Shown here piece after piece: positions 1 to 8,214 of a DNA stretch of 64,000 bases. Below the pieces are notes generated by a model, which was not told the DNA's origin, searched no databases, and saw nothing but the letters and a program-made list of their open reading frames with translations. The position numbers and the translations under genes are program-made. The stretch's first letter is position 1. Each line of letters starts with the position of its first letter. The stretch is from Streptomyces cyaneofuscatus (GTDB taxonomy: Bacteria; Actinomycetota; Actinomycetes; Streptomycetales; Streptomycetaceae), in assembly GCF_000718135.1 (NCBI RefSeq), contig NZ_JOEM01000013.1, positions 62,001 through 126,000 on the forward strand, read 5' to 3'.

Positions 1-2
1 CG

Positions 3-482
3 AAGCTGCCGTCGCTGCCGGCGACCGACGGAGCGGCGACGCTCCTGGTGGTGAACCGGGCCCGCGCCGAGGCGCTGCGCGAACAGGTCGCCGCACTCCG
101 CGCCTCGCTCACCGACCACAGCGCACGCGCCGGCGAGTACGAGACCGTCGTGGAGCTGGTCGACGGCTCGTTCCTGCTGCGGCCAGTCGTGCTCTCCGCC
201 GACCGCGCCGGCCATCCGGCGGTCGGCACGGAACTGCCCTTCCCCTTCGTCGTGGTGGCCCCGTGGACGGAGGCCGACGGCGTGGAGCCGCTCCGCGACT
301 CGCTCGTCCTCAACCTGCTCACGGACCGCGAGGAGCTGGTGGAGGCCGCGGTACGGGAGCCGAGCGTACGGAAGGTGACGCGCGGCCGGGTCCTGCCGTG
401 GACCGCGACGCCGGGTATCCCGCACGACGACAACTACACGCAGTTCCTCCTGGAGCCGAAGGGCCTCGTGGCCCAGCGCTGA
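3..482 (+). CDS. griD: GriD-like aldehyde dehydrogenase-type subunit of an aryl carboxylic acid reductase (5' truncated by window)
   Basis: The frame is open from base 3 to the stop at 482 and starts outside the window, so only about 159 C-terminal residues are visible. The piece TELPFPFVVVAPW followed by LRDSLVLNLLTD has the pattern of the C-terminal lobe of aldehyde dehydrogenases, where a conserved E-x-F-P segment precedes an alternating 'N...yGL' region. In the grixazone cluster GriC (CoA-ligase/F390-synthetase-like) and GriD (aldehyde dehydrogenase family) together reduce 3-amino-4-hydroxybenzoate to the aldehyde. The position directly upstream of the griE-griF pair supports the griD assignment. 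The family is seen directly but the gene name comes mainly from context. The stop at 482 is 59 bases from griE, consistent with cotranscription. Confidence 0.68.
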   Translation, partial: KLPSLPATDGAATLLVVNRARAEALREQVAALRASLTDHSARAGEYETVVELVDGSFLLRPVVLSADRAGHPAVGTELPFPFVVVAPWTEADGVEPLRDSLVLNLLTDREELVEAAVREPSVRKVTRGRVLPWTATPGIPHDDNYTQFLLEPKGLVAQR

Positions 483-541
483 CGTCCCGAAGCCCGGCCC
501 GTTCACCCAAGACACACCAGACCGCGAGAAAGGGATTCCGC

Positions 542-937
542 ATGCCCATGAACAGGCGAGAAATGGTCATGGCTACCACCGGAGCGGCGCTCGTCGCCGC
601 CGCGGCCGCCGTACCGCTGCTGAGCGGCGGCGACGACACCGGAGCGACCGCCGAGGCCGCCGAGGCCGCCGCACCGGCGAAGGCCGCGGGCCAGGAACAC
701 ACCGAGCGCTACCTCGGCCGCACCATACGCGTGGCCACCGCGGCGGACGGCGGCGGCGTGTACATCGACGGCCGCCCGCTCCACCTCATGAAGTTCGCCG
801 ACGACGCCTACCTCAGCTCCATGTGCCACTACGAGATGGCCCCCACCCCGCTGGACGCCGCCCGCCGCGCCGTCGAGGAGCTGCGCGGCGCCGCCCTCCA
901 GCCCTCCACGCACGGCACCCACGTCACGCACCTCTGA
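542..937 (+). CDS. griE: GriE, MelC1-type copper chaperone for the o-aminophenol oxidase
   Basis: This 131-residue protein should deliver copper to GriF and help it be secreted, as MelC1 does for tyrosinase MelC2. The N-terminus NRREMVMATTGAALVAAAAA carries a twin-arginine followed by a hydrophobic stretch, so a Tat-type signal is likely. The C-terminal part holds the MelC1 core YIDGRPLHLM and a SSMCHYEM segment whose Cys, His and Met are plausible copper ligands. ATG 542 was chosen because AAAGGGA lies six bases upstream and the signal peptide begins there; the frame is open further upstream but lacks a ribosome site. It lies 49 bases before griF and 59 after the reductase, so the three genes probably form one operon. 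Confidence 0.85.
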   Translation: MPMNRREMVMATTGAALVAAAAAVPLLSGGDDTGATAEAAEAAAPAKAAGQEHTERYLGRTIRVATAADGGGVYIDGRPLHLMKFADDAYLSSMCHYEMAPTPLDAARRAVEELRGAALQPSTHGTHVTHL

Positions 938-986
938 CACTCCGCTCTGACACCCCGGCGGCACCTCTGAAGAAGGAATCCCAGCG

Positions 987-1907
987 ATGGTCCACGTACG
1001 CAAGAACCACCTGAACATGACGGCCGAGGAGAAGCGGCGCTTCATCAACGCGGTCCTGGAGATCAAGAGACGCGGCATCTACGACCGTTTCGTCAAGCTC
1101 CATATACAGGTCAACTCCACCGACTACCTCGACAAGGAGACCGGCAAGCGCCTCGGCCATGTCAACCCGGGCTTCCTGCCGTGGCACCGGCAGTACCTCC
1201 TGAAGTTCGAACAGGCCCTCCAGAAGGTCGATCCGCGCGTCACGCTGCCGTACTGGGACTGGACCACCGACCACGGCGAGAACTCGCCGCTGTGGTCCAA
1301 GGACTTCATGGGCGGCAACGGCCGGCCCGGTGACCGCCGCGTCATGACCGGACCGTTCGCGCGCCGCAACGGCTGGAAGCTGAACATCAGCGTCATCCCG
1401 GAAGGCCCGGAGGATCCGGCGCTGAACGGCAACTACACCCACGACGACCGCGACTACCTCGTACGGGACTTCGGCACGCTCACCCCCGACCTGCCGACGC
1501 CGCAGGAGTTGGAGCAGACGCTCGACCTCACGGTCTACGACTGCCCGCCGTGGAACCACACCTCCGGCGGCACACCCCCGTACGAGAGCTTCCGCAACCA
1601 CCTGGAGGGCTACACCAAGTTCGCCTGGGAGCCCCGGCTCGGCAAGCTGCACGGCGCCGCGCACGTGTGGACCGGCGGCCACATGATGTACATCGGCTCG
1701 CCGAACGACCCCGTCTTCTTCCTCAACCACTGCATGATCGACCGCTGCTGGGCCCTGTGGCAGGCACGCCACCCGGACGTGCCGCACTACCTGCCGACCG
1801 TGCCGACCCAGGACGTTCCCGACATCAACACCCCGCTCGGGCCGTGGCACACCAAGACGCCGGCGGACCTGCTCGACCACACGCAGTTCTACACCTACGA
1901 CCAGTAG
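987..1907 (+). CDS. griF: GriF, tyrosinase-like o-aminophenol oxidase forming the phenoxazinone chromophore
   Basis: This 306-residue type-3 copper oxidase should oxidise o-aminophenols (3-amino-4-hydroxybenzaldehyde in grixazone) to quinone imines that couple to a phenoxazinone. All six copper ligands can be placed: H39, H58 and H67 for CuA (H67 in FLPWHRQY) and H222, H226 and H248 for CuB ([10 protein letters not shown] and [12 protein letters not shown]). The length matches bacterial tyrosinases. The residue after the first CuB histidine is Gly223, where classical MelC2 tyrosinases carry Asn; loss of that Asn is linked to weak monophenolase activity, which fits an o-aminophenol oxidase. 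There is no signal peptide of its own, as expected for a protein escorted by GriE. NspF-type o-nitrosophenol-forming enzymes are close relatives and are the main alternative. Confidence 0.87.
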   Translation: MVHVRKNHLNMTAEEKRRFINAVLEIKRRGIYDRFVKLHIQVNSTDYLDKETGKRLGHVNPGFLPWHRQYLLKFEQALQKVDPRVTLPYWDWTTDHGENSPLWSKDFMGGNGRPGDRRVMTGPFARRNGWKLNISVIPEGPEDPALNGNYTHDDRDYLVRDFGTLTPDLPTPQELEQTLDLTVYDCPPWNHTSGGTPPYESFRNHLEGYTKFAWEPRLGKLHGAAHVWTGGHMMYIGSPNDPVFFLNHCMIDRCWALWQARHPDVPHYLPTVPTQDVPDINTPLGPWHTKTPADLLDHTQFYTYDQ

Positions 1908-1911
1908 ACCG

Positions 1912-1959
1912 ACGCGGCGGCGCCGGACAGCGGATCCCCGTTGTCCGGCGCCGCCGCGT
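1912..1959 (+). terminator. Strong hairpin between griF and griG
   Basis: A perfect 18-bp inverted repeat (arms 1912-1929 and 1942-1959, loop of 12) starts five bases after the griF stop. It has no T-tract, as is usual for Streptomyces terminators. It probably ends or attenuates the griD-griE-griF message, leaving griG with lower or separate expression. Confidence 0.8.
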
Positions 1960-2000
1960 TGTGCGCACCCCACCGCCCCCCTGGAATCAGGAGAGACACC

Positions 2001-3398
2001 GTGTACGTGGTACTCGCTCTGTGCTGGCTCGTCGTCTTCTTCGACGGGCTGGACGTCACGATCTACGGCGCCGTCATGCCGTACATGCTCGACGACACCG
2101 CCTTCGGGCTCGACGCCTCCGCGGCCGGGAGGATCGGCAGCTGGACCACCTTCGGCATGCTCATCGGCGCGCTGACGGCGGGCAACATCACCGACTGGAT
2201 CGGCAGACGCACCGTGCTGGTCTGGTGCGTGCTGCTGTTCTCCGCCGGATCCGGGGTCTGCGCGCTGGCCGGCGATCCGCTCCAGTTCGGCGCCGGCCGC
2301 TTCCTGGCCGGTCTCGGCCTCGGCGGCCTGATGCCGATCTGCCTGACCGTCGTGGCGGAGTTCGCGCCGCCGCGCCGGATGGCGCTGGCCACCGGCGCAC
2401 TCATGACCGCCTACCACGCCGGCGGCATCGCGGCGACGGGCCTCGGCCTGGTGCTCGCCCCGGACCACGGCTGGCGGTGGCCGTTCGCCGCGGGCGTGCT
2501 GCCGGCGCTCATCGCCGTACCGCTGCTCCTGCGCTTCATGCCGGAGTCGCCGGGCGTGCTGTACGCGCGCGGCCGGTTCGAGCAGGCGCGGACGACCGCC
2601 GAACGGTACGGACTTCCGGCGCCGACCGCCGCCGACGCACCGGCCGCCGGGGCCGCCGGACGACTGCGTGCCGTACGCGAACTCGTCGCACCAGGGCGGG
2701 CGTTGGCGACGCTGCTGCTGTGGGCCGCCTCCTTCTGCGGGCTGCTGCTCGTGTACGGCATCTCCACCTGGCTGCCGCAGCTGATGCGCTCCGCCGGTTA
2801 CGGCCTGTCCACCTCGGTCAGCCTGCTCATGGTCATCAACGCCGGCGGCATCGTCGGCATGCTGGTCGCCGGCCGTGTGGCCGACCGGTTCGGCGCGGTC
2901 CGCGTCGCCACCTGCTGGTTCCTCCTGACGGCGGCCGGACTGGCGCTGCTCGCCACCGGACCCTCGCTCGGCCTCACGTACGCGGTCGTCGCCTTCACCG
3001 GCGTCTGGCTGTTCAGCGCCAGCACCATGGTCTACGCGGTCGCCGGCCGCTTCTACCCGGCGGCCGACCGCGCCGCGGGGATCGGCTGGGTCACCGGCGT
3101 CGGCCGGCTCGGCGCGGTCGTCAGCCCGTGGCTCGGCGGCGCGCTGGTCAGCCGGGGGCTGGAGAGCAGCGGGTTCCTGGTCTTCGCGCTCGGCGGAGTC
3201 CTCGGAGCCGTGGCCGTGGTCCTGGTGCCGGCCGTCGCGGCGGCCCGCACACGCACCGGCCCCGGACGCGCCGCCGATGAGAAGGAGCTGGGCGGCGCGG
3301 CCGGGGCCGAGGAGGAGGGGGGTTCGCGGGACTCGCGGGACTCGCGGGACTCCCGCGACTCGGAGGCGGAGCCTACTTCTCCAGGCAGAACTCATTGA
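2001..3398 (+). CDS. griG: GriG, MFS transporter of the aromatic-acid:H+ symporter type
   Basis: A 465-residue, roughly 12-helix major facilitator protein. The first helix contains FDGLDVTIYGAVMPY, resembling the D-x-x-D helix-1 signature of aromatic acid:proton symporters (PcaK/BenK type), and a loop GNITDWIGRRTV matches the MFS D-R-x-G-R/K motif. In the grixazone cluster this gene is thought to move the aminohydroxybenzoate precursor or a product across the membrane; the substrate is inference. GTG 2001 was chosen because AGGAGA lies four bases upstream and the first helix begins immediately; the frame is open upstream without a ribosome site. The last residues are a low-complexity SRDSRDSRD tail made by 9-base repeats. 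The 3' end overlaps the convergent griH by 26 bases. Confidence 0.82.
   Translation: MYVVLALCWLVVFFDGLDVTIYGAVMPYMLDDTAFGLDASAAGRIGSWTTFGMLIGALTAGNITDWIGRRTVLVWCVLLFSAGSGVCALAGDPLQFGAGRFLAGLGLGGLMPICLTVVAEFAPPRRMALATGALMTAYHAGGIAATGLGLVLAPDHGWRWPFAAGVLPALIAVPLLLRFMPESPGVLYARGRFEQARTTAERYGLPAPTAADAPAAGAAGRLRAVRELVAPGRALATLLLWAASFCGLLLVYGISTWLPQLMRSAGYGLSTSVSLLMVINAGGIVGMLVAGRVADRFGAVRVATCWFLLTAAGLALLATGPSLGLTYAVVAFTGVWLFSASTMVYAVAGRFYPAADRAAGIGWVTGVGRLGAVVSPWLGGALVSRGLESSGFLVFALGGVLGAVAVVLVPAVAAARTRTGPGRAADEKELGGAAGAEEEGGSRDSRDSRDSRDSEAEPTSPGRTH
3324..3359 (+). repeat. 9-bp tandem repeat at the griG 3' end
   Basis: Three exact copies of TCGCGGGAC (3324-3350) are followed by a fourth copy, TCCCGCGAC, in which the GC core is inverted. 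The junction of copies three and four is a near-perfect palindrome (3343-3357). The array encodes the Ser-Arg-Asp repeat at the end of GriG. It lies 14 bases from the griH stop, so it may also serve as a transcription-stop element between the converging genes. Confidence 0.8.
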
Positions 3399-4491
3399 TC
3401 GGGTAGCCGACGTGGCGGTCCTCGACGGGCAGGTAGCCGAGGACCGTGTCGCCCGGCTTCAGCTCGGTGCTGTTGAGGACCGTGCCACCGGGGCCGAGGA
3501 CCCGGACGTGCCAGTCGTCCTGGAGGATCAGGTTGACGCGCCGGCCGTCCGGGGCCTCGGCGTCGATGGAGATCAGCGGACGCGTCTCGATCTTCACGCG
3601 GCCCACCGTCACCAGCCGCGTGTTGCCCTTGATGTCCACGGCGGTGAGCTTGCTGCCGGTCTTCAGCTCGCTGAGGTAGTTGGTGCGCTCGTCCTTGCCG
3701 AGCGTGTACGAGTGGATGGCACCGGCGTTGACGCGGAACGGCCGGGTCGGCATGTACGGCAGCGGGTGCGTCTCGCTGACGCAGAGGATCATGCCCTTGG
3801 AGTGCGAGCCGACCAGGATGCCCTCGTCCTCGCCGAAGTGGGTGGTGGTGTCCACGCAGGCCCGCTCACCCATGCCGATGTGACTGGTCTCCACGACGCG
3901 CAGCTCGGTGAGGTTGAGGTTGGGGATGCCGGCCTGGGCGATCCGCTTGAGCTCGGCGGCGTCGCCGACGGTCCGCGGGGCCATCATCACGCCGTCCGAA
4001 CCGTGCTCCAGCACGCCGAAGAGGATCTCCGCCTCCTCAAGATCCTGCGCGATGGTCACCATCGAACCGGTGGCGCGCGCGGCGGCGGCGATCACGATCT
4101 CCAGCGGGATCTTGGTCGGGTCGCGGAACAGCAGGACGGACCACTTCTCGGTACGCGAGGACTCGCAGGCGTCCTCCAGCGTCGGCGCGTCGATGATCTC
4201 CACGAACCGGCCGAACTCGATCTCCGGGTGCTTGATGGCCAGTTCGGCCGGGGTCACCCCGTGCTTGGCGGGGTCGACGATGACGACGGTGGCCTCGCCG
4301 AACTCCTCCGGGATCTGCTTGCCGGACACCAGCAGGACCTTGGTCACGGTCGGCGGCAGGTCCGCGAGGTGGGCGGGATCGTCGGCGACCAGGGCCTCGA
4401 CCTTGTGGTGCAGGGCCTCCTGGACGATGGCGGCACGGGCCTCACCGACGGAACGGATGTCGAGCCAGGTCAGTTTCGAAGACGAAGACAT
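3373..4491 (-). CDS. griH: GriH, 3-amino-4-hydroxybenzoate synthase (DHQ synthase II family)
   Basis: This 372-residue protein belongs to the 3-dehydroquinate synthase II family first known from archaea. In grixazone biosynthesis GriH converts the C7 product of GriI into 3-amino-4-hydroxybenzoate without the shikimate pathway. Family features are visible throughout: a lysine-rich N-terminal segment WLDIRSVGEARAAIVQ, SRTEKWSVLLFRDPTKIPLE in the centre, VGSHSKGMILCVSE, and the closing LPVEDRHVGYPINEFCLEK. The ATG is preceded by GAGGAG eight bases upstream. It follows griI by 71 bases and griJ further upstream on the same strand, forming a griJ-griI-griH operon that supplies the precursor. Its 3' end overlaps griG. 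Confidence 0.92.
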   Translation of the reverse strand: MSSSSKLTWLDIRSVGEARAAIVQEALHHKVEALVADDPAHLADLPPTVTKVLLVSGKQIPEEFGEATVVIVDPAKHGVTPAELAIKHPEIEFGRFVEIIDAPTLEDACESSRTEKWSVLLFRDPTKIPLEIVIAAAARATGSMVTIAQDLEEAEILFGVLEHGSDGVMMAPRTVGDAAELKRIAQAGIPNLNLTELRVVETSHIGMGERACVDTTTHFGEDEGILVGSHSKGMILCVSETHPLPYMPTRPFRVNAGAIHSYTLGKDERTNYLSELKTGSKLTAVDIKGNTRLVTVGRVKIETRPLISIDAEAPDGRRVNLILQDDWHVRVLGPGGTVLNSTELKPGDTVLGYLPVEDRHVGYPINEFCLEK

Positions 4492-4562
4492 GCGAAGAAC
4501 TCCTCAGAAGCGATGGACTGACTGGATGGAACAGGGGAGTTGAGATCGTTCGGCGGGACGGA

Positions 4563-5396
4563 TCAGGCGGCGCCGGCCGTCGCGCCGGCGCGCGCCGTTG
4601 ACGCGGACCTGTTGCCGCTGTGGCCGCTGTTGTGGATGAGGTCGGAGAGCTTGTCCGCCATCGCCCCGGGATCGTTGGCCTGGAAGACGTTGCGGCCCAT
4701 GGCGACACCGGCCGCGCCGCCGCGCAGCGCCTCGTCGACATAGGCGAGGATCCGGCCCTCGTCGCTGTCGCGCGGTCCGCCGACCACGACGACCGGAACC
4801 GGCGAGGACGCCGTGATCTCGGCCATCGCCTCGACCGATCCGACGTACAGCGTCTTGACCAGGTCGGCGCCGAGGTCGACGGCCACCTGGACGGCATGGG
4901 CGACGAGCGCCGGATCGCGCGGATTGTCGATCTTGGGGCCGCGCGGGTACATCATCGCCAGCAGCGGTACGTTCCAGCGGTCGCAGGCCTCCGCGACCGC
5001 CGCCATGTCCGCGATCTGGTGACGCTCCTGGTCGGAGCCGAGATTGACGTGGACGCTCACCGCGTCCGCGCCCATCCGCAGGCTCTCCTCGACGCTCGAC
5101 ACCAGGTACTTGGCGTTGGGGTCGGGGGCGTGGACCGTGCTGGCGCTCAGGTGCACGATCAGCGAGGTCCGGGTGAACCACTCAGGGTCCACGTGCCGCA
5201 GCGACCCCTTGTGCAGCACGATCCCGTCGACGTGGTGCGAGGCCAGCTGGCCGACGAGCGTGTCCAGGTGGTGCGCGCGGGTCAGCGGGCCGTCGGTGAT
5301 CGAGTGGTCGAGCGGGACGATGAACAGCCGCTCGGGGTCGTGGTGGTGGAGCCGTTGGAGTCGCAGACTCCTGGCGAAGGGGGCGTTCGGGGCCAT
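4563..5396 (-). CDS. griI: GriI, aldolase condensing aspartate semialdehyde with dihydroxyacetone phosphate
   Basis: A 277-residue class-I (DhnA-type) aldolase. GriI makes 2-amino-4,5-dihydroxy-6-oxo-7-phosphooxyheptanoate from aspartate-4-semialdehyde and DHAP, the first committed step towards 3-amino-4-hydroxybenzoate. Visible features are the phosphate and Schiff-base barrel pattern of the family: FIVPLDHSITDGP near the N-terminus, GADLVKTLYVG where the lysine is the likely Schiff-base residue, PVVVVGGPR, and GAAGVAMGRNVFQ near the end. The ATG has AGGAGC five bases upstream. The last 20 residues (NRSASTARAGATAGAA) are low-complexity and probably dispensable. It lies between griJ and griH on the same strand. 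Confidence 0.92.
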   Translation of the reverse strand: MAPNAPFARSLRLQRLHHHDPERLFIVPLDHSITDGPLTRAHHLDTLVGQLASHHVDGIVLHKGSLRHVDPEWFTRTSLIVHLSASTVHAPDPNAKYLVSSVEESLRMGADAVSVHVNLGSDQERHQIADMAAVAEACDRWNVPLLAMMYPRGPKIDNPRDPALVAHAVQVAVDLGADLVKTLYVGSVEAMAEITASSPVPVVVVGGPRDSDEGRILAYVDEALRGGAAGVAMGRNVFQANDPGAMADKLSDLIHNSGHSGNRSASTARAGATAGAA

Positions 5397-5477
5397 CGGT
5401 GCTCCTGTCTGGTGTCGGCGGGGCGGGGCCTCGGGCCGGGATCAAGACCGGGGTCGAGGCCGGAGTCGGGGCCGGGA

Positions 5478-6770
5478 TCAGGGCCGAGGGGAGAGGCTTG
5501 CGGGCATCGCGCCGGCCTCGGCGCCGAGGCCGAACTCGCTGTGCAGCAGGCCGACCGCGCGGACCGCGTCGGAGCTCGGCACGGTCACCGAGACGCGCAG
5601 CTGGGACGCGGACAGCGACCGGGCGCTGATGCCGGAGCCGACGAGCGAGGCCAGCATCCGGGAGGCGTACTCGGGCCGGCTGAGCAGGCCTTGGCCGACG
5701 ATCGAGACCTTGGCGACCTGGTCCTCGACCTCCACCCCGTGCCGGCGCGGCGCCATGAGGTCGCTGAAGGACCTGCTGACGTCCGCCGCGTGCGAACGGT
5801 GGACCGTGAGGCCGAGCGAGAAGCCGCCGCCGGGCGCGGAGGCGACCGTGGTCATGTCGGCCGGGATGGACTCCTCGGCCAGGAAGCGGAAGACGGCGGG
5901 GGAGGGGTCCGGTGTGTCGTGGGTGCGGAGCGTGATGCGGGCGATGTCGGTGTCGTGGACGACGGCCATCACCGCGGTCCTGTCCTCGAGCATGTCGTTT
6001 CCGTCTCGTCGGTGGAGTCGATGGATACGGGTGCCGGTCCGCGTGGCCGTGGAGCGGCCCACGAGAATGTCGACGTCGTAGAGGGCGGCGAGCTCGACGG
6101 CCCGCGAGTGCATGACCCGCGCTCCGGCGAAGGCCATCTCGGTCATCACGTCGATGTCGATGTCGGGCATGAGCCGTGCGTCGGGGACGACGCGCGGGTC
6201 GGCGGTGTAGACGCCGCGCACGTCGCTGTAGATCTCGCAGTGGCCGGCACGGAGTTCGGCCGCCACCGCGACGGCCGTGGTGTCCGAGCCGCCACGGCCG
6301 AGCGTGATGATGTCGCCGTCGGCGGTGACGCCCTGGAACCCGGCGATCACCACGACCTGGCCCGCGTCCAGGAGGGTGCGCAACTGCTCCGTGTCGATGG
6401 CGACGATGACTCCGGCGCCGTGCGGCCCGGTGGCGAGAATGCCGCTCCGCGAGCCGGACAGCGCGGTCGCGGCCAGGCCGCTGTGCTGGAGCGCCATCGC
6501 CATCAGCGCCGCGGAGGCGGTCTCGCCGGTGGCGAGCAACTGGTCGAGTTCGTGGCCCGCCGGGTGCGGATTGACCGCGCCGGCCCGGCCGATCAGTTCG
6601 TCGGTGGTGTCGCCCTGTGCCGAGACCACGACGACCACACGCCGGCCGGAGCGTGCGAGTGCGCCGACCCGGTCGGCGACCTGACGTACCTGGGACACGG
6701 TGGCGAGCGAACTTCCGCCGTACTTCTGGACCACCACGTCGCTCGTGGGACCGCTGCCTTGCGTACTCAC
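5478..6770 (-). CDS. griJ: GriJ, cluster-encoded aspartate kinase
   Basis: This 430-residue aspartokinase phosphorylates L-aspartate, feeding aspartate semialdehyde to GriI. The N-terminal amino-acid-kinase domain starts VQKYGGSSLATV, has VVVVSAQGDTTDEL and the RGGSDTTAVAVAA active-site loop; the C-terminal third carries paired ACT domains (around residues 260-420, for example MTTVASAPGG and KVSIVGQGLL). Streptomyces has a housekeeping enzyme as well, so this copy is presumably dedicated to the pathway and may be less sensitive to lysine/threonine feedback, which cannot be judged from sequence alone. GTG 6770 is preceded by GGGAAG. It is first in the griJ-griI-griH operon and divergent from the ADP-ribosylglycohydrolase gene. 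Confidence 0.9.
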   Translation of the reverse strand: MSTQGSGPTSDVVVQKYGGSSLATVSQVRQVADRVGALARSGRRVVVVVSAQGDTTDELIGRAGAVNPHPAGHELDQLLATGETASAALMAMALQHSGLAATALSGSRSGILATGPHGAGVIVAIDTEQLRTLLDAGQVVVIAGFQGVTADGDIITLGRGGSDTTAVAVAAELRAGHCEIYSDVRGVYTADPRVVPDARLMPDIDIDVMTEMAFAGARVMHSRAVELAALYDVDILVGRSTATRTGTRIHRLHRRDGNDMLEDRTAVMAVVHDTDIARITLRTHDTPDPSPAVFRFLAEESIPADMTTVASAPGGGFSLGLTVHRSHAADVSRSFSDLMAPRRHGVEVEDQVAKVSIVGQGLLSRPEYASRMLASLVGSGISARSLSASQLRVSVTVPSSDAVRAVGLLHSEFGLGAEAGAMPASLSPRP

Positions 6771-7081
6771 GCGCTGCTTCCCCCCGCCTCGTCGAGCCCG
6801 GCTTCCCGAGCACTGCGATGAGCTTCCAGGAGCGGGATATCGACGCCGTGTCTCCGTCGCACCGCCGGGCTATTGCGCGTGTATCGGGACAGTGCGGGCG
6901 GCCGGAGGGCGGGGCCGGGGGCGGCTCGGCGGCCCAAAAGCGACCTGCGGGACGTCCGTCGACATACCCGTACGTACTCAGGTCGCCCCCTCTACCGCCC
7001 GTTCCCGTTCGATTACAGTGCTTGCGCGGTCGCCCGCAGAGGGCCGCGCCGGCGAGGACGTGGTGACGGGGAGGGGGCGGG
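6771..7081. promoter_or_regulatory. Divergent intergenic region at the edge of the gri cluster
   Basis: About 310 bases without a gene separate griJ from the rightward ADP-ribosylglycohydrolase. It should carry the griJ-I-H promoter on the left and, near 7014-7019, a TACAGT that could be a -10 element for the rightward gene. No convincing operator was found. This is the likely right boundary of the grixazone cluster. Confidence 0.4.
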
Positions 7082-8197
7082 GTGAGCACAGGGACCACGG
7101 CGGTCTGGGGACGGGCCGAGCAGCAGGACTTTCGCAGCCGGGTGCGCGGGGCGCTGCTCGGCGGGGCCGTCGGGGACGCGCTCGGGGCCGGGGTCAGCGG
7201 GCTCACGCTGGAGGAGATCCGGGAGGCGCACGGGGCCGAGGGGGTCACCGACTACGTTCCCGCGCACGGCAGACGCGGGGCCGTCACCGCCCTCACTCAG
7301 CTCACCCTCTTCACCGTGGACGGGCTGATCCGCGCCCAGGTCCGCCGGGACACCGGCGCCTGGCACCCGCCCACCGATGTGCACCGGGCCCACCTGCGCT
7401 GGGCCGCGACCCAGCACGACTGGGGGCCCGACGAGCGGCGCAAGGACAACGGGTGGCTGGCCGCCGAGGAGTGGCTCTACGCCCGCCGCGGGCCCACCCG
7501 GGAGTGCCTGGGCGGCTTCGGCGACACCGTCATGGGGACGCTGGAGCGGCCCAAGAACCCCACCGCCCGGGACGCGGGCGCGCTGACCCGGTCCGCGCCG
7601 TTCGGGCTGCTCGTGGGGTGGGAGCCGCAGCTCGTGCTCCAGCTGGCCGTCGAGTGCGCGGCCCACACCCACGGGCATCCCGCCGCCCAGCTGGCCGCCG
7701 GGGCCTTCGCCGTACTCGTGCACGCTCTGGCGCGCGGGGAGAGCCTGGACGGCTCCGTGCAGCATGCGATGGCGCTGCTCGGTGAGCGCCCTGGCCATGA
7801 GCCGGTGACCGAGGCCCTTCAGCAGGCCCTCGGGTCCGTACGGCAGGGCATCCCCGGTCCCGCCCTCATCGAGGCGCTGGGCGCGACCGACGCCGCCGAG
7901 GAGGTGCTCGCCGTCGCCGTGTACTGCGCCCTGGTCGGTGAGGACGTACGGCACGGGCTGCGGCTGGCCGTGAACCACGGCGGGCCGTCCCGCGCCACGG
8001 GGTCCGTCTGCGGGGCGCTGCTCGGTGTGCTGCACGGCGAGACCGCGCTGCCGCCGGCCTGGCTCGCCGAGCTGGAGGGACGCCCCACGCTCCTCGAACT
8101 GGCCGACGACTTCGCGATGGAGATGACCCAGGGCCCGGCCCTGCACAGCCCGACCGCCGCCGCCCCGGGGTGGCTGGCCCGCTACCCGCGCGGCTGA
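7082..8197 (+). CDS. ADP-ribosylglycohydrolase family protein
   Basis: A 371-residue protein of the DraG/ARH family. Near residue 22 it has GALLGGAVGDALGAGVSG, the family's metal-site segment, and later a long helical array. Members remove ADP-ribose from arginine or other acceptors with two Mg2+ ions; some streptomycete members have lost activity. The usual second metal cluster near the C-terminus (D-D-x-D-T) is not obvious here: VNHGGPSRATGSVCGALLG fills that place and lacks the paired Asp residues, so catalytic competence is uncertain. GTG 7082 follows a GGGGAGG-type ribosome site. It runs divergently from griJ and converges with the SDR gene, 17 bases apart. Confidence 0.8.
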   Translation: MSTGTTAVWGRAEQQDFRSRVRGALLGGAVGDALGAGVSGLTLEEIREAHGAEGVTDYVPAHGRRGAVTALTQLTLFTVDGLIRAQVRRDTGAWHPPTDVHRAHLRWAATQHDWGPDERRKDNGWLAAEEWLYARRGPTRECLGGFGDTVMGTLERPKNPTARDAGALTRSAPFGLLVGWEPQLVLQLAVECAAHTHGHPAAQLAAGAFAVLVHALARGESLDGSVQHAMALLGERPGHEPVTEALQQALGSVRQGIPGPALIEALGATDAAEEVLAVAVYCALVGEDVRHGLRLAVNHGGPSRATGSVCGALLGVLHGETALPPAWLAELEGRPTLLELADDFAMEMTQGPALHSPTAAAPGWLARYPRG

Positions 8198-8214
8198 GAT
8201 CCGCTGCCGTCCGC

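Noticed and set aside
924..3395. 823-codon open frame on the minus strand opposite griF/griG
   Set aside because: Composition is low-complexity Arg/Gly/Ala, typical of the antisense frame of a GC-rich gene; the plus strand holds clear griF and griG motifs.
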